From Methylorubrum sp. B1-46 (GTDB lineage: Bacteria > Pseudomonadota > Alphaproteobacteria > Rhizobiales > Beijerinckiaceae): DNA of 38,196 nucleotides. Both the position numbers and the translations under genes were made by a program. The notes beneath the pieces were generated by a model, which ran no database searches, had not been told where the DNA came from, and saw only the letters and a program-made list of their open reading frames with translations. The stretch is from positions 1 to 38,196 of the forward strand of contig NZ_CP088249.1 in assembly GCF_021117295.1 (NCBI RefSeq), given 5' to 3'. Positions 29,614 to 38,196 of the stretch are shown piece by piece; position 1 is the stretch's first letter, and every line of letters begins with the position of its first letter.

Positions 29614-30129
29614 CTACTGCAGCGGCGGCGGCGGGGCGCCGCGCTTGCGGTAGGACTGCAGGTCCGGGGCGTTGTCGGCTGGCGGCTTTGCCTCCAGGTC
29701 GGTGATCAGGGCTTTCATTTCGCCGATCTCTTTGACCTGCGCCTCAATGATCTTGTCGGCTAGCTCACGCACGCGGGGGTCTTTGATGTGCGCCCGCTCG
29801 CTGGTCATGATGGCGATCGAGTGGTGCGGGATCATCGCTTTCATGTAAGCCACGTCACCGACGGTTTCCTGGCTGCGGACCAGCCACAGCGCCCCGGCAA
29901 AGACCACGACGCTGCCGGCGAGGATCGCGATGTTGGCGGCCCGCACCTTGTACATCGCCCACATGAAGCCGAGCATGATGACGGCCATCGTCGCGCCCAT
30001 GACGAGCGCCATCCACATGCGGGTCTGGCTGAAGAACACGTGCTCCAGCGCGTAGGTGTTCAGGTACATCAAGCCGAACATCACCACCGTGGAGGTGGCA
30101 ATCATCGCGGCGAAGCGTGCGTAGCCCAT
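29614..30129 (-). CDS. Membrane-bound DUF305 protein
   Basis: The protein has 171 residues. Three membrane helices (about 7-27, 37-59 and 67-86) are followed by a DUF305 domain with MIPHHSIAIMTSERA and KIIEAQVKEIGEMKALI. The MxxHH and Met/Glu residues are proposed metal ligands in the family. It follows the P-type ATPase by 22 bp in the same operon. Unlike the two secreted DUF305 proteins here (32977 and 34035), it is anchored, so it may hold copper near the ATPase. Confidence 0.88.
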   Translation of the reverse strand: MGYARFAAMIATSTVVMFGLMYLNTYALEHVFFSQTRMWMALVMGATMAVIMLGFMWAMYKVRAANIAILAGSVVVFAGALWLVRSQETVGDVAYMKAMIPHHSIAIMTSERAHIKDPRVRELADKIIEAQVKEIGEMKALITDLEAKPPADNAPDLQSYRKRGAPPPPLQ

Positions 30130-30151
30130 GGGTCGGTCTCTTTAATGCGGG

Positions 30152-32539
30152 TCAGAGCGTGGTCGTGCGCAGACGCAGCGCGTTGCCGATCACACTGACT
30201 GAGGAGAGAGCCATCGCCGCCGCTGCGATGACCGGCGAGAGCAGGATGCCGAGGAACGGGTAGAGCACCCCGGCCGCCACCGGCACGCCGGCGGCGTTGT
30301 AGATGAACGCGAAAAACAGGTTCTGGCGGATGTTGCCCATCGTGGCGCGCGACAGCCGCCGGGCACGCACGATCCCCATCAGGTCGCCCTTGAGCAGGGT
30401 CACGCCGGCGCTTTCGATCGCCACGTCGGTCCCGCTGCCCATGGCGATCCCGACGTCGGCGGCTGCCAGGGCCGGGGCGTCGTTGACCCCGTCACCGGCC
30501 ATCGCCACCACCTGCCCGGCGGCTTGGTGGGCTTTGACAACGGCGCTCTTCTGGTCGGGCAGCACCTCGGCCTCGACCTCATCGATGCCGAGCTTGCGAG
30601 CCACGGCCTGGGCCGTGGTGCGGTTGTCGCCGGTCAGCATGACCACGCGGATGCCCTCGGTGCGCAAGGCCTGCAGGGCCTCAGGCGTGGTGGCCTTGAT
30701 CGGATCGGCGATCGCAATCACGCCGGCCACGCGGTCGTCCAGGCTCATGAAAATCGCGGTGGCGCCGTCCTGGCGCAGCGCCTCCGCCACCGGATCGAGC
30801 GCCGCGGTATCAATCCCGGCCTCGGCCAGGAATTTGGCGTTGCCGAGCCGCACGCGCCGCCCGTCCACGGTGCCCTCGGCCCCGCGGCCAGTCGGGCTGT
30901 CGAAGTCGCTGACCGGGGCCAGGGCAAGGCCCTGAGCCTCGGCTGCCGCCACGATCGCCAGGGCCAGGGGGTGCTCGCTGGCGCGCTCGACGCTGGCCGC
31001 CAGGTGCAGGAGTTCGGCCTCGTTGAACCCGTCCGCCGGCCGGATCGCGGTCACGGCCGGCTTGCCCTCGGTCAGGGTGCCGGTTTTATCGACCACCAGC
31101 GTGGAGACCTTTTCCAGCCGCTCCAGCGCCTCGGCGTTCTTGATCAGCACGCCGGCCTGGGCGCCGCGACCGACGCCAACCATGATCGACATCGGCGTGG
31201 CCAGCCCCAGGGCACACGGGCAGGCGATGATCAGCACCGCCACCGCCGCCAGCAGGCCGTAGGTCAGCCGCGGTTCCGGGCCGACCGCGAACCAGGCCAC
31301 GAACGCGAGCACGGCCACCGCGATCACCGCCGGCACAAACCAGCCGGCGACCTGGTCGGCCAGGCGCTGGATCGGCGCGCGGCTGCGCTGGGCCTCGGCG
31401 ACCAGCTGAACGATGCGCGCCAGCATGGTGTCGCGGCCGACCTTTTGCGCCTCGATCACCAGCGCTCCGCTCTGGTTGAGGCTGCCGCCGATCACGGCGG
31501 CGCCGACGTCCTTGCGCACCGGCATCGCCTCGCCGGTGACCAGGGCCTCATCGATCGAGGAGCGGCCGTCGACCACGACGCCGTCGACCGGGACCTTTTC
31601 GCCGGGGCGCACGCGCAGGCGGTCACCGACCTGCACGGCATCGAGCTGGATTTCCTCGTCAGTGCCGTCGGCACGCAGGCGGCGGGCGGTTTTCGGGGCA
31701 AGGTCCAGGAGCGCGCGCAGGGCGCCGCTGGTGCTCTCGCGGGCGCGCAGCTCCAGCACCTGGCCGAGGAGCACCAGCACGGTGATCACCGCGGCCGCCT
31801 CGAAATACGCCGGCACGGCACCGTCATGGCCGCGCAGCGCCGCCGGGAACACCCCCGGCAGGACGGTGGCGACCACGCTGTAAAGCCAGGCCACGCCGGT
31901 GCCCATGGCGACCAGGGTGAACATATTGAGGTTGCGGCTGGTCACGGAGTGCCAGGCGCGCACGAAGAACGGCGCACCGGCCCACAGCACCACGGGCGTG
32001 GCCAGCACCAGCTGCAGCCAGTTGCTGTTCTGCTGGCCGAGCCGTTCGGTCAGGCCGGTCAGGTGGCCGCCCATTTCCAGCACGAACACGGGCAGGGTCA
32101 GGACCAGGCCAACCCAGAACCGGCGGGTCATGTCGACCAGCTCGTCGCTTGGTCCGGTGTCGGCGCCGATCACCGCGGGCTCCAGCGCCATGCCGCAGAT
32201 CGGGCAGGCGCCCGGGCCGACCTGGCGCACCTCCGGATGCATCGGGCAGGTGTAGATCGTCCCCTCCGGCACCGCCTCGGCCTTGGCCGCGGCGCTGGCC
32301 GGATCGAGGTAGCGGGCCGGGTCGGCCTCGAACTTGGTGCGGCAGCCGTTCGAGCAGAAATAATACGGGTGGCCGTTGTGCTCGGCCCGGTGCTTGGCGG
32401 TGTGCGGATCGACGCTCATCCCGCAGACCGGGTCCTTGACCGTCTGCGCGTCACCCCCGGCCTCCGCGGTGCCGTGGCTGCAGCCGCCGTGCGCCCCATG
32501 GGCATGGCCGTGGTGGTGGTCGTGCTCGGCGTTGCTCAT
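30152..32539 (-). CDS. copA: Cu+-exporting P1B-type ATPase
   Basis: The protein has 795 residues from ATG 32539 with GGAGGGG six nt upstream. The N-terminus is His-rich ([15 protein letters not shown]), then a YHS-like domain ([27 protein letters not shown]) and a heavy-metal-binding domain ([17 protein letters not shown]) in place of a classic HMA. The catalytic part has CPC in TM6 ([11 protein letters not shown], about 440), [11 protein letters not shown] (about 480), [16 protein letters not shown] (about 681), and TM7/8 with [15 protein letters not shown] and [15 protein letters not shown]. These TM residues are those of the Cu+/Ag+ subgroup. It exports cytoplasmic copper. Confidence 0.95.
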   Translation of the reverse strand: MSNAEHDHHHGHAHGAHGGCSHGTAEAGGDAQTVKDPVCGMSVDPHTAKHRAEHNGHPYYFCSNGCRTKFEADPARYLDPASAAAKAEAVPEGTIYTCPMHPEVRQVGPGACPICGMALEPAVIGADTGPSDELVDMTRRFWVGLVLTLPVFVLEMGGHLTGLTERLGQQNSNWLQLVLATPVVLWAGAPFFVRAWHSVTSRNLNMFTLVAMGTGVAWLYSVVATVLPGVFPAALRGHDGAVPAYFEAAAVITVLVLLGQVLELRARESTSGALRALLDLAPKTARRLRADGTDEEIQLDAVQVGDRLRVRPGEKVPVDGVVVDGRSSIDEALVTGEAMPVRKDVGAAVIGGSLNQSGALVIEAQKVGRDTMLARIVQLVAEAQRSRAPIQRLADQVAGWFVPAVIAVAVLAFVAWFAVGPEPRLTYGLLAAVAVLIIACPCALGLATPMSIMVGVGRGAQAGVLIKNAEALERLEKVSTLVVDKTGTLTEGKPAVTAIRPADGFNEAELLHLAASVERASEHPLALAIVAAAEAQGLALAPVSDFDSPTGRGAEGTVDGRRVRLGNAKFLAEAGIDTAALDPVAEALRQDGATAIFMSLDDRVAGVIAIADPIKATTPEALQALRTEGIRVVMLTGDNRTTAQAVARKLGIDEVEAEVLPDQKSAVVKAHQAAGQVVAMAGDGVNDAPALAAADVGIAMGSGTDVAIESAGVTLLKGDLMGIVRARRLSRATMGNIRQNLFFAFIYNAAGVPVAAGVLYPFLGILLSPVIAAAAMALSSVSVIGNALRLRTTTL

Positions 32540-32662
32540 GGGCGACCCCTCCTGTGTGTCGCGCCCGGCACCCTGCACCTTCCCATCATGGGAGGGTCAA
32601 CAGGGTGCCGACTCGGGCCTGGAGGCACGGTGGCATCCCGGCCCGGGCGGTGATCCCGGGGC

Positions 32663-32896
32663 TTAGTGCTTGCTGCCATCCGAGTGCTGGTGCGGCTTGG
32701 CGCTGTGGCCCGACGCGGTGCTCTCGGGAGCGTTCTTGGCGTGATCGGCGCCGTGCGAGGGGCCGCCGGCGGTGTTGCCGCGGCTGGGCGTCGGCTGGGT
32801 TTGCTGCTCGGCGTTGGCGTTGCCCTGGTCGTCCGCCAGGGCGGGCAGGGCAGCAAAGGTCAGCAGGGCCGCAGCCGTCAGAGCCTTGAGGGTCAT
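32663..32896 (-). CDS. Small exported His-rich protein
   Basis: The protein has 77 residues. AGGA lies 9 nt before the ATG at 32896. A signal peptide (MTLKALTAAALLTFAALPAL, cleavage after ALA) leads to a disordered polar mature part with many His, Asn and Gln (GGPSHGADHAKNAPE, GHSAKPHQHSDGSKH). It probably buffers metal in the periplasm. No family is recognised. It sits between a DUF305 gene and the copper ATPase. Confidence 0.7.
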   Translation of the reverse strand: MTLKALTAAALLTFAALPALADDQGNANAEQQTQPTPSRGNTAGGPSHGADHAKNAPESTASGHSAKPHQHSDGSKH

Positions 32897-32976
32897 GATC
32901 GTAAATCCTGTGTGTTGAAGAGCGGTCAACCCGCCATCGTGCGGCAGGTTTTGAGACAGCGGCGGCAGCGGACGGC

Positions 32977-33462
32977 CTACTGCTGGCCTTCCTTCTTGGC
33001 GTTCTTATCGAGCCAGGCAGTGAGCTCCTTGATGCTCTGTTCCTGCTCCTTGATGGTCTTCTCGGCCAGACGCTTGCTCTCGGGATTATCGGCGCCCTTG
33101 AGGCCGGCGCGGGCCATGTCGATCGCCCCTTGGTGGTGCGGGATCATCGCGCAGATCCAGGCCACATCCGGATCGCCAGCCATCATGCCCTGCATCATCG
33201 GGCCGTTCATGCTCATCATGGCCTGCTGCAGACCCTTCTGGGTCTCGGACATCTGACCGCTGCCCATGCTCTGCATGGCCTGAGACATGTGGCTCTGCAT
33301 GTCCTTCATCCCACCGTCCTTGCCGCTGACGGCAGCCTTGCAGGCCTCCGGCAGCTTGACGGCCGAGCCGGCCATGCTGCCGTGGTCGTGATCGCCAGCC
33401 AGGGCGGTTCCGGTCAGGCCGAGGGCCAGCGGCAGGGCGAGAGCAAGAGTTCTCAAGGTCAT
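32977..33462 (-). CDS. Secreted DUF305 protein
   Basis: The protein has 161 residues. AGGAGG precedes the ATG at 33462, and a longer frame has no signal. The signal peptide is MTLRTLALALPLALGLTGTA, with cleavage after ALA. A Met-rich middle (MKDMQSHMSQAMQSMGSGQM, then MMSMNGPMMQGMM) is followed by the DUF305 core [17 protein letters not shown] and an EQEQSIKELTAWLDKN helix. The methionines suggest Cu(I)/Ag(I) binding in the periplasm. Confidence 0.9.
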   Translation of the reverse strand: MTLRTLALALPLALGLTGTALAGDHDHGSMAGSAVKLPEACKAAVSGKDGGMKDMQSHMSQAMQSMGSGQMSETQKGLQQAMMSMNGPMMQGMMAGDPDVAWICAMIPHHQGAIDMARAGLKGADNPESKRLAEKTIKEQEQSIKELTAWLDKNAKKEGQQ

Positions 33463-33526
33463 CGGGTTTTCCTCCTTCGGTTCAGCAAAAGGGCGGACCG
33501 TGAGGATCACGGTCTGCCCTGGGGTC

Positions 33527-33859
33527 TCAGCCGGCCATCTTGCGGCAGGTCTCGGCACAGCGGCGGCACTGGTCGACACAGTCCTGCATGTCGCCGACCT
33601 GCTCACAGCTCTTGGCGCAGGCCTCACACACCTCGGCGCAGGCGCGGCAGGTGTGTTTGTGCGCAGGGGTGCCGAGCAGCATGAAATGCGCGCTGGTCCG
33701 GCAGATTTCGGCACAGGCCAGCATCAGCCGGAAGTGCTCCGGCTCGGTGTGCTTGCCGCCGGCTGGCAGGCAGTGGTTGGACGCCATGCCCAGGCAGGTC
33801 TGGTAGCAGCGCAGGCACTCATCGATGCAGCTCTGCATCTCAGCGGACATCTGGTGCAT
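33527..33859 (-). CDS. Four-helix-bundle copper-storage-like protein (DUF326/Csp type)
   Basis: The protein has 110 residues with 16 cysteines spaced along amphipathic helices (CIDECLRCYQTC, CRACAEVCEACAKSC, CVDQCRRCAETC). This is the Csp copper-storage pattern, in which Cys thiols line the bundle core and bind many Cu(I) ions. It has no signal peptide, so it should act in the cytoplasm like Csp3. AGGAG lies 7 nt before the ATG. It is in the copper cluster between two secreted DUF305 genes. Confidence 0.9.
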   Translation of the reverse strand: MHQMSAEMQSCIDECLRCYQTCLGMASNHCLPAGGKHTEPEHFRLMLACAEICRTSAHFMLLGTPAHKHTCRACAEVCEACAKSCEQVGDMQDCVDQCRRCAETCRKMAG

Positions 33860-34034
33860 AGAATTTCTCCTGTTTTTCAGGTTCTTCGGACGCAGTTGGA
33901 GAACAGATGCAGTAAATACCGCAACTGACCCGACATCGCCTCAATCATCAACGGGCTGATCCCGGCCCGGTTCAGATTTTTTTACTCAAGAACCCGTTAT
34001 AAAGAGCAGGATCGCGCTGCCCAGATCAGGCCAA
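33860..34034. other. Gap in the copper cluster, possible internal promoter
   Basis: These 175 bp separate two minus-strand genes and are AT-richer than their surroundings. On the minus strand CTTTATAACGG (about 33993-34003) resembles a -10 box. On the plus strand an imperfect AACGGGC/GCCCGGTT stem is followed by ATTTTTTTA (about 33950-33983), a possible antisense terminator. GGCCAA-TTAC-TTGGCC at 34029-34044 overlaps the stop of the DUF305 gene. Confidence 0.4.
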
Positions 34035-34424
34035 TTACTTGGCCGCGCCCTTGCCCTTGAGGAACGCCTGCATCTGGCTGATCTCGACCTCCTGGGCCTT
34101 GATGATCTCCTCGGCGAGCTTGCGGATCTCGGGATCCTTCGAGTGCTGCAGGGCCACCTTGGCCATGCCGATCGCGCCCTGATGGTGAGGGATCATGCCG
34201 CGCACGAAATCGACGTCGACGTCGTTCGTGTAGCGAATGTCCATGTCGCGGTGCATGTCGGCGTTGACGTCCCGAAACGCCTTGGTCGCCGGGCTGTCCG
34301 TCTTGGCGGTCGCGCTCGCGGCGCCATGACCGGCATGGTCGTTGTGGTTCATGTCGTGGGCCTGGGCCGCGGCGGTGCCGCTGAGCAGGAGGGCCAGCGC
34401 GCAGGCGGAGAGGGTGTGTTTCAT
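34035..34424 (-). CDS. Secreted DUF305 protein
   Basis: The protein has 129 residues. The signal peptide is [20 protein letters not shown] with cleavage after AQA, then a His/Met patch ([12 protein letters not shown]). The DUF305 core is [20 protein letters not shown], followed by [20 protein letters not shown]. It is the third DUF305 paralogue in the cluster, and is more divergent in its Met content than 32977. It is co-directional with its neighbours, 27 bp after the 34452 gene. Confidence 0.9.
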   Translation of the reverse strand: MKHTLSACALALLLSGTAAAQAHDMNHNDHAGHGAASATAKTDSPATKAFRDVNADMHRDMDIRYTNDVDVDFVRGMIPHHQGAIGMAKVALQHSKDPEIRKLAEEIIKAQEVEISQMQAFLKGKGAAK

Positions 34425-34451
34425 AGGATTTTTCCCTTTTATTGCTTGTGG

Positions 34452-34820
34452 TTAGTTGAACTTCCCGCTGGCGGTCGCGCCATCGGGAGCTGTCAGCTGC
34501 ACGGCGCCCTTGGGCGCGGCGTTCAGCGGAACCTGGGCCTGGCCGGTCAGGCGGTTGGCGTCGGCCGGCGCCAAGGCGACGCGTGCGGGCTTGCCGTCGA
34601 CCACGAGGATCGCGGTGGCCTTGAACCCGGCGGCGGGCACCGGTTTCTCGCTGCCGTCGAGCAGGTAGACGTCGACGGTCTGGCCCTTGGTGACGAGTTC
34701 GACGTGGTAGGGGCCGGCGTCGCTGACGCGGCCGCCGTACTTGCCGGCGGTTTCGTGGGCGCACACGGGCGCGGCCAGCAGCACCAGGCTGCTGAACAGG
34801 GCGGCGCGGAACGGGATCAT
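34452..34820 (-). CDS. Exported beta-rich protein accompanying the RND pump
   Basis: The protein has 122 residues. GGAG precedes the ATG at 34820. The signal peptide is MIPFRAALFSSLVLLAAPVC with cleavage after CAHA-like VCA, and the mature part begins HETAGKYGGRVSDAGPYHVE. The rest looks like a single beta-sandwich (VDVYLLDGSEKPVPAAGFKA, ATAILVVDGKPARVAL). It lies 43 bp after the RND pump. Similar small periplasmic proteins follow metal RND genes, perhaps as metal carriers, but I cannot name the family. Confidence 0.75.
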   Translation of the reverse strand: MIPFRAALFSSLVLLAAPVCAHETAGKYGGRVSDAGPYHVELVTKGQTVDVYLLDGSEKPVPAAGFKATAILVVDGKPARVALAPADANRLTGQAQVPLNAAPKGAVQLTAPDGATASGKFN

Positions 34821-34863
34821 CGGGGTCTCCTTGGGTTTTGGGTTGATCGGTGGGGGAGGGGGC

Positions 34864-37800
34864 TCAGAACGCCTCCCGCGGCGGCGCCGCGGCCCCGGCC
34901 GGGTGGGTCGCATGGGCGGCGTCCTGCGCCGCCTGCAGCCGGGCCAGGGGCTTCTGGCCGAAGCGCAGGAACAGGATCGGCGTCAGGAACGTGTCGAGCA
35001 GCGTGGCGCTGATCAGGCCGCCGAAGATCGTCACCGCGACCGGGTGCAGGATCTCCTTGCCCGGGCTCGCCGCGTCATAGAGCAGCGGCACCAGCGCCAC
35101 GCCGGCGGCGAGCGCCGTCATCAGCACCGGGGTCAGCCGCTCCAGGCTGCCGCGGATCACCAGGTCGCGCCCGAACGGCACGCCCTCGTGGAGCGACAGG
35201 TTGAGGTAGTGGCTGATCTTCAGGATACCGTTGCGCGCGGCGATGCCGGTCAGCGTGATGAACCCGATCATCGACGCCACCGACAACGGCTGCCCGGTCA
35301 GCCACAGGGCCACCACGCTGCCGATCAGCGCCAGGGGCACGTTGCCCATGATGATCAGCGCCAGCGCCGGCGAGCGGTAGCGGCTCACCAGGATCGCGAA
35401 GATCAACGCCAGCGACAGTGCCGACAGGATGCCGATCGTCCGCGCGGCCTCTTCCTGAGCCTGGAACGTGCCCTCCAGGCTGGTGAAGTAGCCCGGTGGC
35501 AGCTTTTCCTGGGCGATCGCCGCGCGCATGGCCGCCACGATGGTGGCCATGTCGCTCTCGCCGTTGGTGTTGGCCTGGACCACCAGGCGCCGGCGCGAGT
35601 TCTCGCGCAGGATCTGGTTGGGGCCGTCGGTTTCCCGCACGTCGGCCACCTGCCGGGCTGGCACCCAGCCGGTCGGGGTTTCCAGCAGCAGGTCGCCCAG
35701 GCCCTTGGTGGTGCGCTGGTCCTCGGCCAAGCGGATCAGCACGTCGAACCGGCGGTAGCCATCGACCACGGTGGAGACCACGCGGCCGTTGCTCAGGCGG
35801 CTGATCTGCTCGACCACCGCGGCCGGCTGCACGCCGTAGAGCGCGGCACGGGCATAATCGACGCGCACCTCCAGCTGCGGGATGCGCACCTGCTTTTCGA
35901 TCTGCAGGTCGGCCAGGCCTGGGATTTTCTGGAACCGCTCCTGCAGGCCGTTGGCGATCCGGCGCAGCTGGTCCAGGTCCTCGCCGAAGATCTTCAGCGC
36001 GATCTCGGCGCGCACGCCCGACAGCATGTGATCGAGGCGGTGGGAGATCGGCTGGCCGACGTTGACCGATACCGGCAGCTGCCGGAGGCGCTGGCGGATA
36101 TCGGCGACCAGGGCCTCCTTGGGCCGGCCCTCGCCGTCCTTCAGCTCGACCTCGATCTCGGACGAGTGGACGCCTTCGGCATGCTCGTCCAGCTCGGCGC
36201 GCCCGGTGCGGCGGCCGACCGCCGCCACCTCGGGCACCTGCAGCAGCAGTTTTTCCGCGATCAGCCCGACCCGGTTGCTCTCGGCCAGCGAGATCCCCGG
36301 GTTGAACGTCATGTTGACGGTGAAACTGCCCTCGTTGAACGGCGGCAGGAACGCCCGCGGCAGATGCCAGGCGGCGACGCCGGCGGCGAGCACCGCCAGC
36401 GCCACCGCGCCGACCAACAGGCGCTGATGCCGGAACGCCACCTGCAGCAGCCGGGCGTTGCCGCGCTTGAGCAGCTTGAGGAACCGGCTGTCGTGCTCTT
36501 CGAGGTTCTTCAGCCCCGGCAACAGCCAGGAGGCCAGCACCGGGGTCAGCGTGATCGAGGTGACCAAGCTGGCCAGGATCGAGATGATGTAGGCCTGCCC
36601 CAAGGGCGCAAACAGCCGCCCCTCGATGCCGGAGAGTGCGAACAGCGGCACGAACACCAGGATGATGATCAGCGTCGCGTAGACGATGCCGGAGCGCACC
36701 TCGTTGGAGGCCTCCACCACCACCTGGAACACGCTTTTGGGGTTGCCGGCCTTCCGGTTTTCGCCGAGGCGCCGGAAGATGTTCTCGACGTCGACCACGG
36801 CGTCATCGACCAGCTCGCCGATCGCGATGGCGAGGCCGCCCAGGGTCATCGTATTGATCGACAGGCCGAGAAGGTGGAACACCACCGCCGTGGTCAGGAT
36901 CGACACCGGGATCGCCAGCAGCGAGATCGCCGTGGTGCGCACGTTCAACAGGAACAGGAACAGCACCGCGGCGACCACCACCATCGCCTCCAGCAGAACG
37001 CGTTCGACGTTGCTGATCGAGGTCTCGATGAAGTCGGCCTGGCGGAACAGGATCTGGTCCGCCTTGATCCCGTTCGGCAGGCTGGCGGTGATCTCCGTCA
37101 GCGCCTGCTCAATGTCGCGGGTGAGTTTGACCGTGTCGACGTCGGGCTGCTTCTCAACCGAGACGATCACCGACGGCTTGCCCATGTAGCCGCCGTCGCC
37201 GCGCTTGACCTTGGCACCGAACGAGACGTCGGCGATCTGGCGCAGATACACCGGCGCGCCGCCGACCGTGGCGACGACCACGCTGCGCAGGTCGTCCAGG
37301 CTCATCGTGCGGGCGATGTTCCGGATCAGGTACTCGCGGGCGTACTGGTCGGTGAACCCGCCGCCGGCGTTGGTGCCGAACTGGGCCAGGGCGGTTTCCA
37401 GCTGGGCGTTGCTCACGCCCAGTGCGCGCATCGCCGCCGGGTTGGGGCTGACACGGAACTGGCGTACCTCGCCGCCGATCGGGATGACCTGGGCGACGCC
37501 GGGAATGGTCAGCAGGCGCGGCCGGATCACGAAGTCGGCCGCCTCACGCACCTGCATTGGGTCGGCGGTTTCGCTGGTCACCGCGACCAGCAGGATCTGC
37601 CCCATGATCGAGGAGATCGGCCCCATCTGCGGGGTCACCGTCGGCGGCAGCTGGTCCCTGACCAGGGCCAGCCGCTCAGCGACCTGCTGGCGGTTGCGGT
37701 AGAGGTCGGTGCCCCAGTCGAACTCGACGTAGACGATCGACAGGCCGACGCCGGACACCGAGCGCACGCGCGTGACGCCGGGCAGGCCGTTGAGGCGGGT

Positions 37801-38010
37801 TTCGATCGGGAACGAAACCAGCTGCTCAACCTCCTGGGGCGCGTAGCCCTCGGCCTCGGTCATGATCGTGACCGTGGGCTTGTTGAGGTCGGGAAAGACG
37901 TCCACGGGCAGCTTGGTGACCGTGAACGCGCCGTAGAGGATCAGCACGCCGGCGATCGCGAGGACGATCAGGCGGTTCTTCAGCGACTGGCTGACGAGGA
38001 AGGTGAACAT
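34864..38010 (-). CDS. Heavy-metal efflux RND pump (CusA/CzcA family)
   Basis: The protein has 1048 residues, the normal RND length, with GAGGAGG before the ATG at 38010. The family marks are [15 protein letters not shown], the TM4 motif [20 protein letters not shown] (about 396-415), [11 protein letters not shown] and a second TM block near the C-terminus. The TM4 motif differs from the DFGxxxDGA of the CzcA-like pump at 23914, which points to another substrate class. Copper or silver is inferred from the neighbours, not proven. The adaptor stop lies 13 bp upstream, and the adaptor gene wraps around the window edge. Confidence 0.94.
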   Translation of the reverse strand: MFTFLVSQSLKNRLIVLAIAGVLILYGAFTVTKLPVDVFPDLNKPTVTIMTEAEGYAPQEVEQLVSFPIETRLNGLPGVTRVRSVSGVGLSIVYVEFDWGTDLYRNRQQVAERLALVRDQLPPTVTPQMGPISSIMGQILLVAVTSETADPMQVREAADFVIRPRLLTIPGVAQVIPIGGEVRQFRVSPNPAAMRALGVSNAQLETALAQFGTNAGGGFTDQYAREYLIRNIARTMSLDDLRSVVVATVGGAPVYLRQIADVSFGAKVKRGDGGYMGKPSVIVSVEKQPDVDTVKLTRDIEQALTEITASLPNGIKADQILFRQADFIETSISNVERVLLEAMVVVAAVLFLFLLNVRTTAISLLAIPVSILTTAVVFHLLGLSINTMTLGGLAIAIGELVDDAVVDVENIFRRLGENRKAGNPKSVFQVVVEASNEVRSGIVYATLIIILVFVPLFALSGIEGRLFAPLGQAYIISILASLVTSITLTPVLASWLLPGLKNLEEHDSRFLKLLKRGNARLLQVAFRHQRLLVGAVALAVLAAGVAAWHLPRAFLPPFNEGSFTVNMTFNPGISLAESNRVGLIAEKLLLQVPEVAAVGRRTGRAELDEHAEGVHSSEIEVELKDGEGRPKEALVADIRQRLRQLPVSVNVGQPISHRLDHMLSGVRAEIALKIFGEDLDQLRRIANGLQERFQKIPGLADLQIEKQVRIPQLEVRVDYARAALYGVQPAAVVEQISRLSNGRVVSTVVDGYRRFDVLIRLAEDQRTTKGLGDLLLETPTGWVPARQVADVRETDGPNQILRENSRRRLVVQANTNGESDMATIVAAMRAAIAQEKLPPGYFTSLEGTFQAQEEAARTIGILSALSLALIFAILVSRYRSPALALIIMGNVPLALIGSVVALWLTGQPLSVASMIGFITLTGIAARNGILKISHYLNLSLHEGVPFGRDLVIRGSLERLTPVLMTALAAGVALVPLLYDAASPGKEILHPVAVTIFGGLISATLLDTFLTPILFLRFGQKPLARLQAAQDAAHATHPAGAAAPPREAF

Positions 38011-38023
38011 CGGGCGGCCCTCC

Positions 38024-38196
38024 TCAGCGCACTTGGTCGAGGAGTTCGGCGCCCTGCACGACCACGCGCTTGCCGGGGCCGATGCCGCCGCCGATCAGTA
38101 CGCGGTTGCCGTCCAGGGGCTCGATGCGCACCTGCCGGGCCTCGTAGCGCTCGGCGGTGGTGTGCTCGTAGACCACGTCCTGGCCGTTGCTGGTCC
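38024..38196 (-). CDS. RND adaptor C-terminal end (continuation of 1-1588)
   Basis: The frame reads [20 protein letters not shown] and on to [13 protein letters not shown] and a TGA at 38026-38024. This is the usual end of an adaptor membrane-proximal domain ([25 protein letters not shown]). With base 1 it completes the codon CGG after LPRAAVV, giving LPRAAVVRTSNG. The join is in frame, so this is the same gene as 1-1588. The pump gene follows 13 bp downstream. Confidence 0.92.
   Translation of the reverse strand, partial: TSNGQDVVYEHTTAERYEARQVRIEPLDGNRVLIGGGIGPGKRVVVQGAELLDQVR

Noticed and set aside
30524..32653. 709-codon plus-strand frame opposite the copper ATPase
   Set aside because: Shadow frame with the same His/Arg/Gly bias and no domain. 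The minus-strand frame has all P-type ATPase motifs.

Overview
The window reads as one complete circular plasmid of about 38.2 kb, opened inside a gene. The minus-strand reading frame that runs off the left edge (a metal-efflux membrane-fusion protein starting at 1588) continues in the same frame from the right edge (38196 down to 38024). 529 codons plus one base on the left join two bases plus 57 codons on the right, giving a normal 586-residue protein. High GC, the gene families and Shine-Dalgarno usage suggest a Gram-negative proteobacterium, probably gamma or beta. The exact host cannot be read from the sequence. I saw no rRNA, tRNA, CRISPR array or intact insertion sequence.

Layout. (1) Copper/silver-type resistance occupies 2132 leftward through the edge and on from 38196 to about 28361, all on the minus strand. 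It holds a His/Cys-rich exported protein, an RND adaptor and pump, a periplasmic protein, three DUF305 proteins, a Cys-rich four-helix copper-storage-like protein, a Cu+ P-type ATPase, a Cys/Met-rich peptide and a DUF411 protein. (2) A second metal module lies at 21564-28260: a MerR-type regulator, a small Cys/His protein, a CzcB/CzcA-like adaptor and pump, and a Cys-rich cation diffusion facilitator. Two 19-bp-spacer MerR promoters carry the same operator core and tie these genes into one regulon. (3) 2321-3961 holds an ImmA/IrrE-type metallopeptidase with an HTH and a DUF4411 PIN-like nuclease, an apparent toxin/regulator pair. (4) 4144-5421 holds a DUF2958 gene pair flanked by an imperfect 105-bp direct repeat. 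(5) 5934-8866 is a tightly packed four-gene membrane cluster built around a membrane-anchored ClpB-D2-like AAA+ ATPase; I do not recognise it as a described system. (6) 9169-12594 is mobilisation: a VirD4/TraG-like coupling protein, a MOBQ relaxase whose stop codon overlaps that of the coupling protein, and an RSF1010-like oriT. There are no VirB/Trb mating-pair genes. (7) 13289-15757 is replication: iterons, DnaA box, AT-rich stretch and an iteron-type initiator. (8) 15761-18380 is partition (ParA plus a ribbon-helix-helix protein) with a family of dispersed TTTGCCA/TGGCAAA palindromes, a DUF3800 gene and a 38-residue protein. (9) 18400-20980 has unknown genes, an HNH nuclease and a serine resolvase with palindromic res-like sites.

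The plasmid therefore looks like a mobilisable, stably inherited metal-resistance replicon that borrows a conjugation channel from another element. The most likely place for undescribed biology is the AAA+ membrane cluster, followed by the dispersed palindrome family and the 105-bp repeat.
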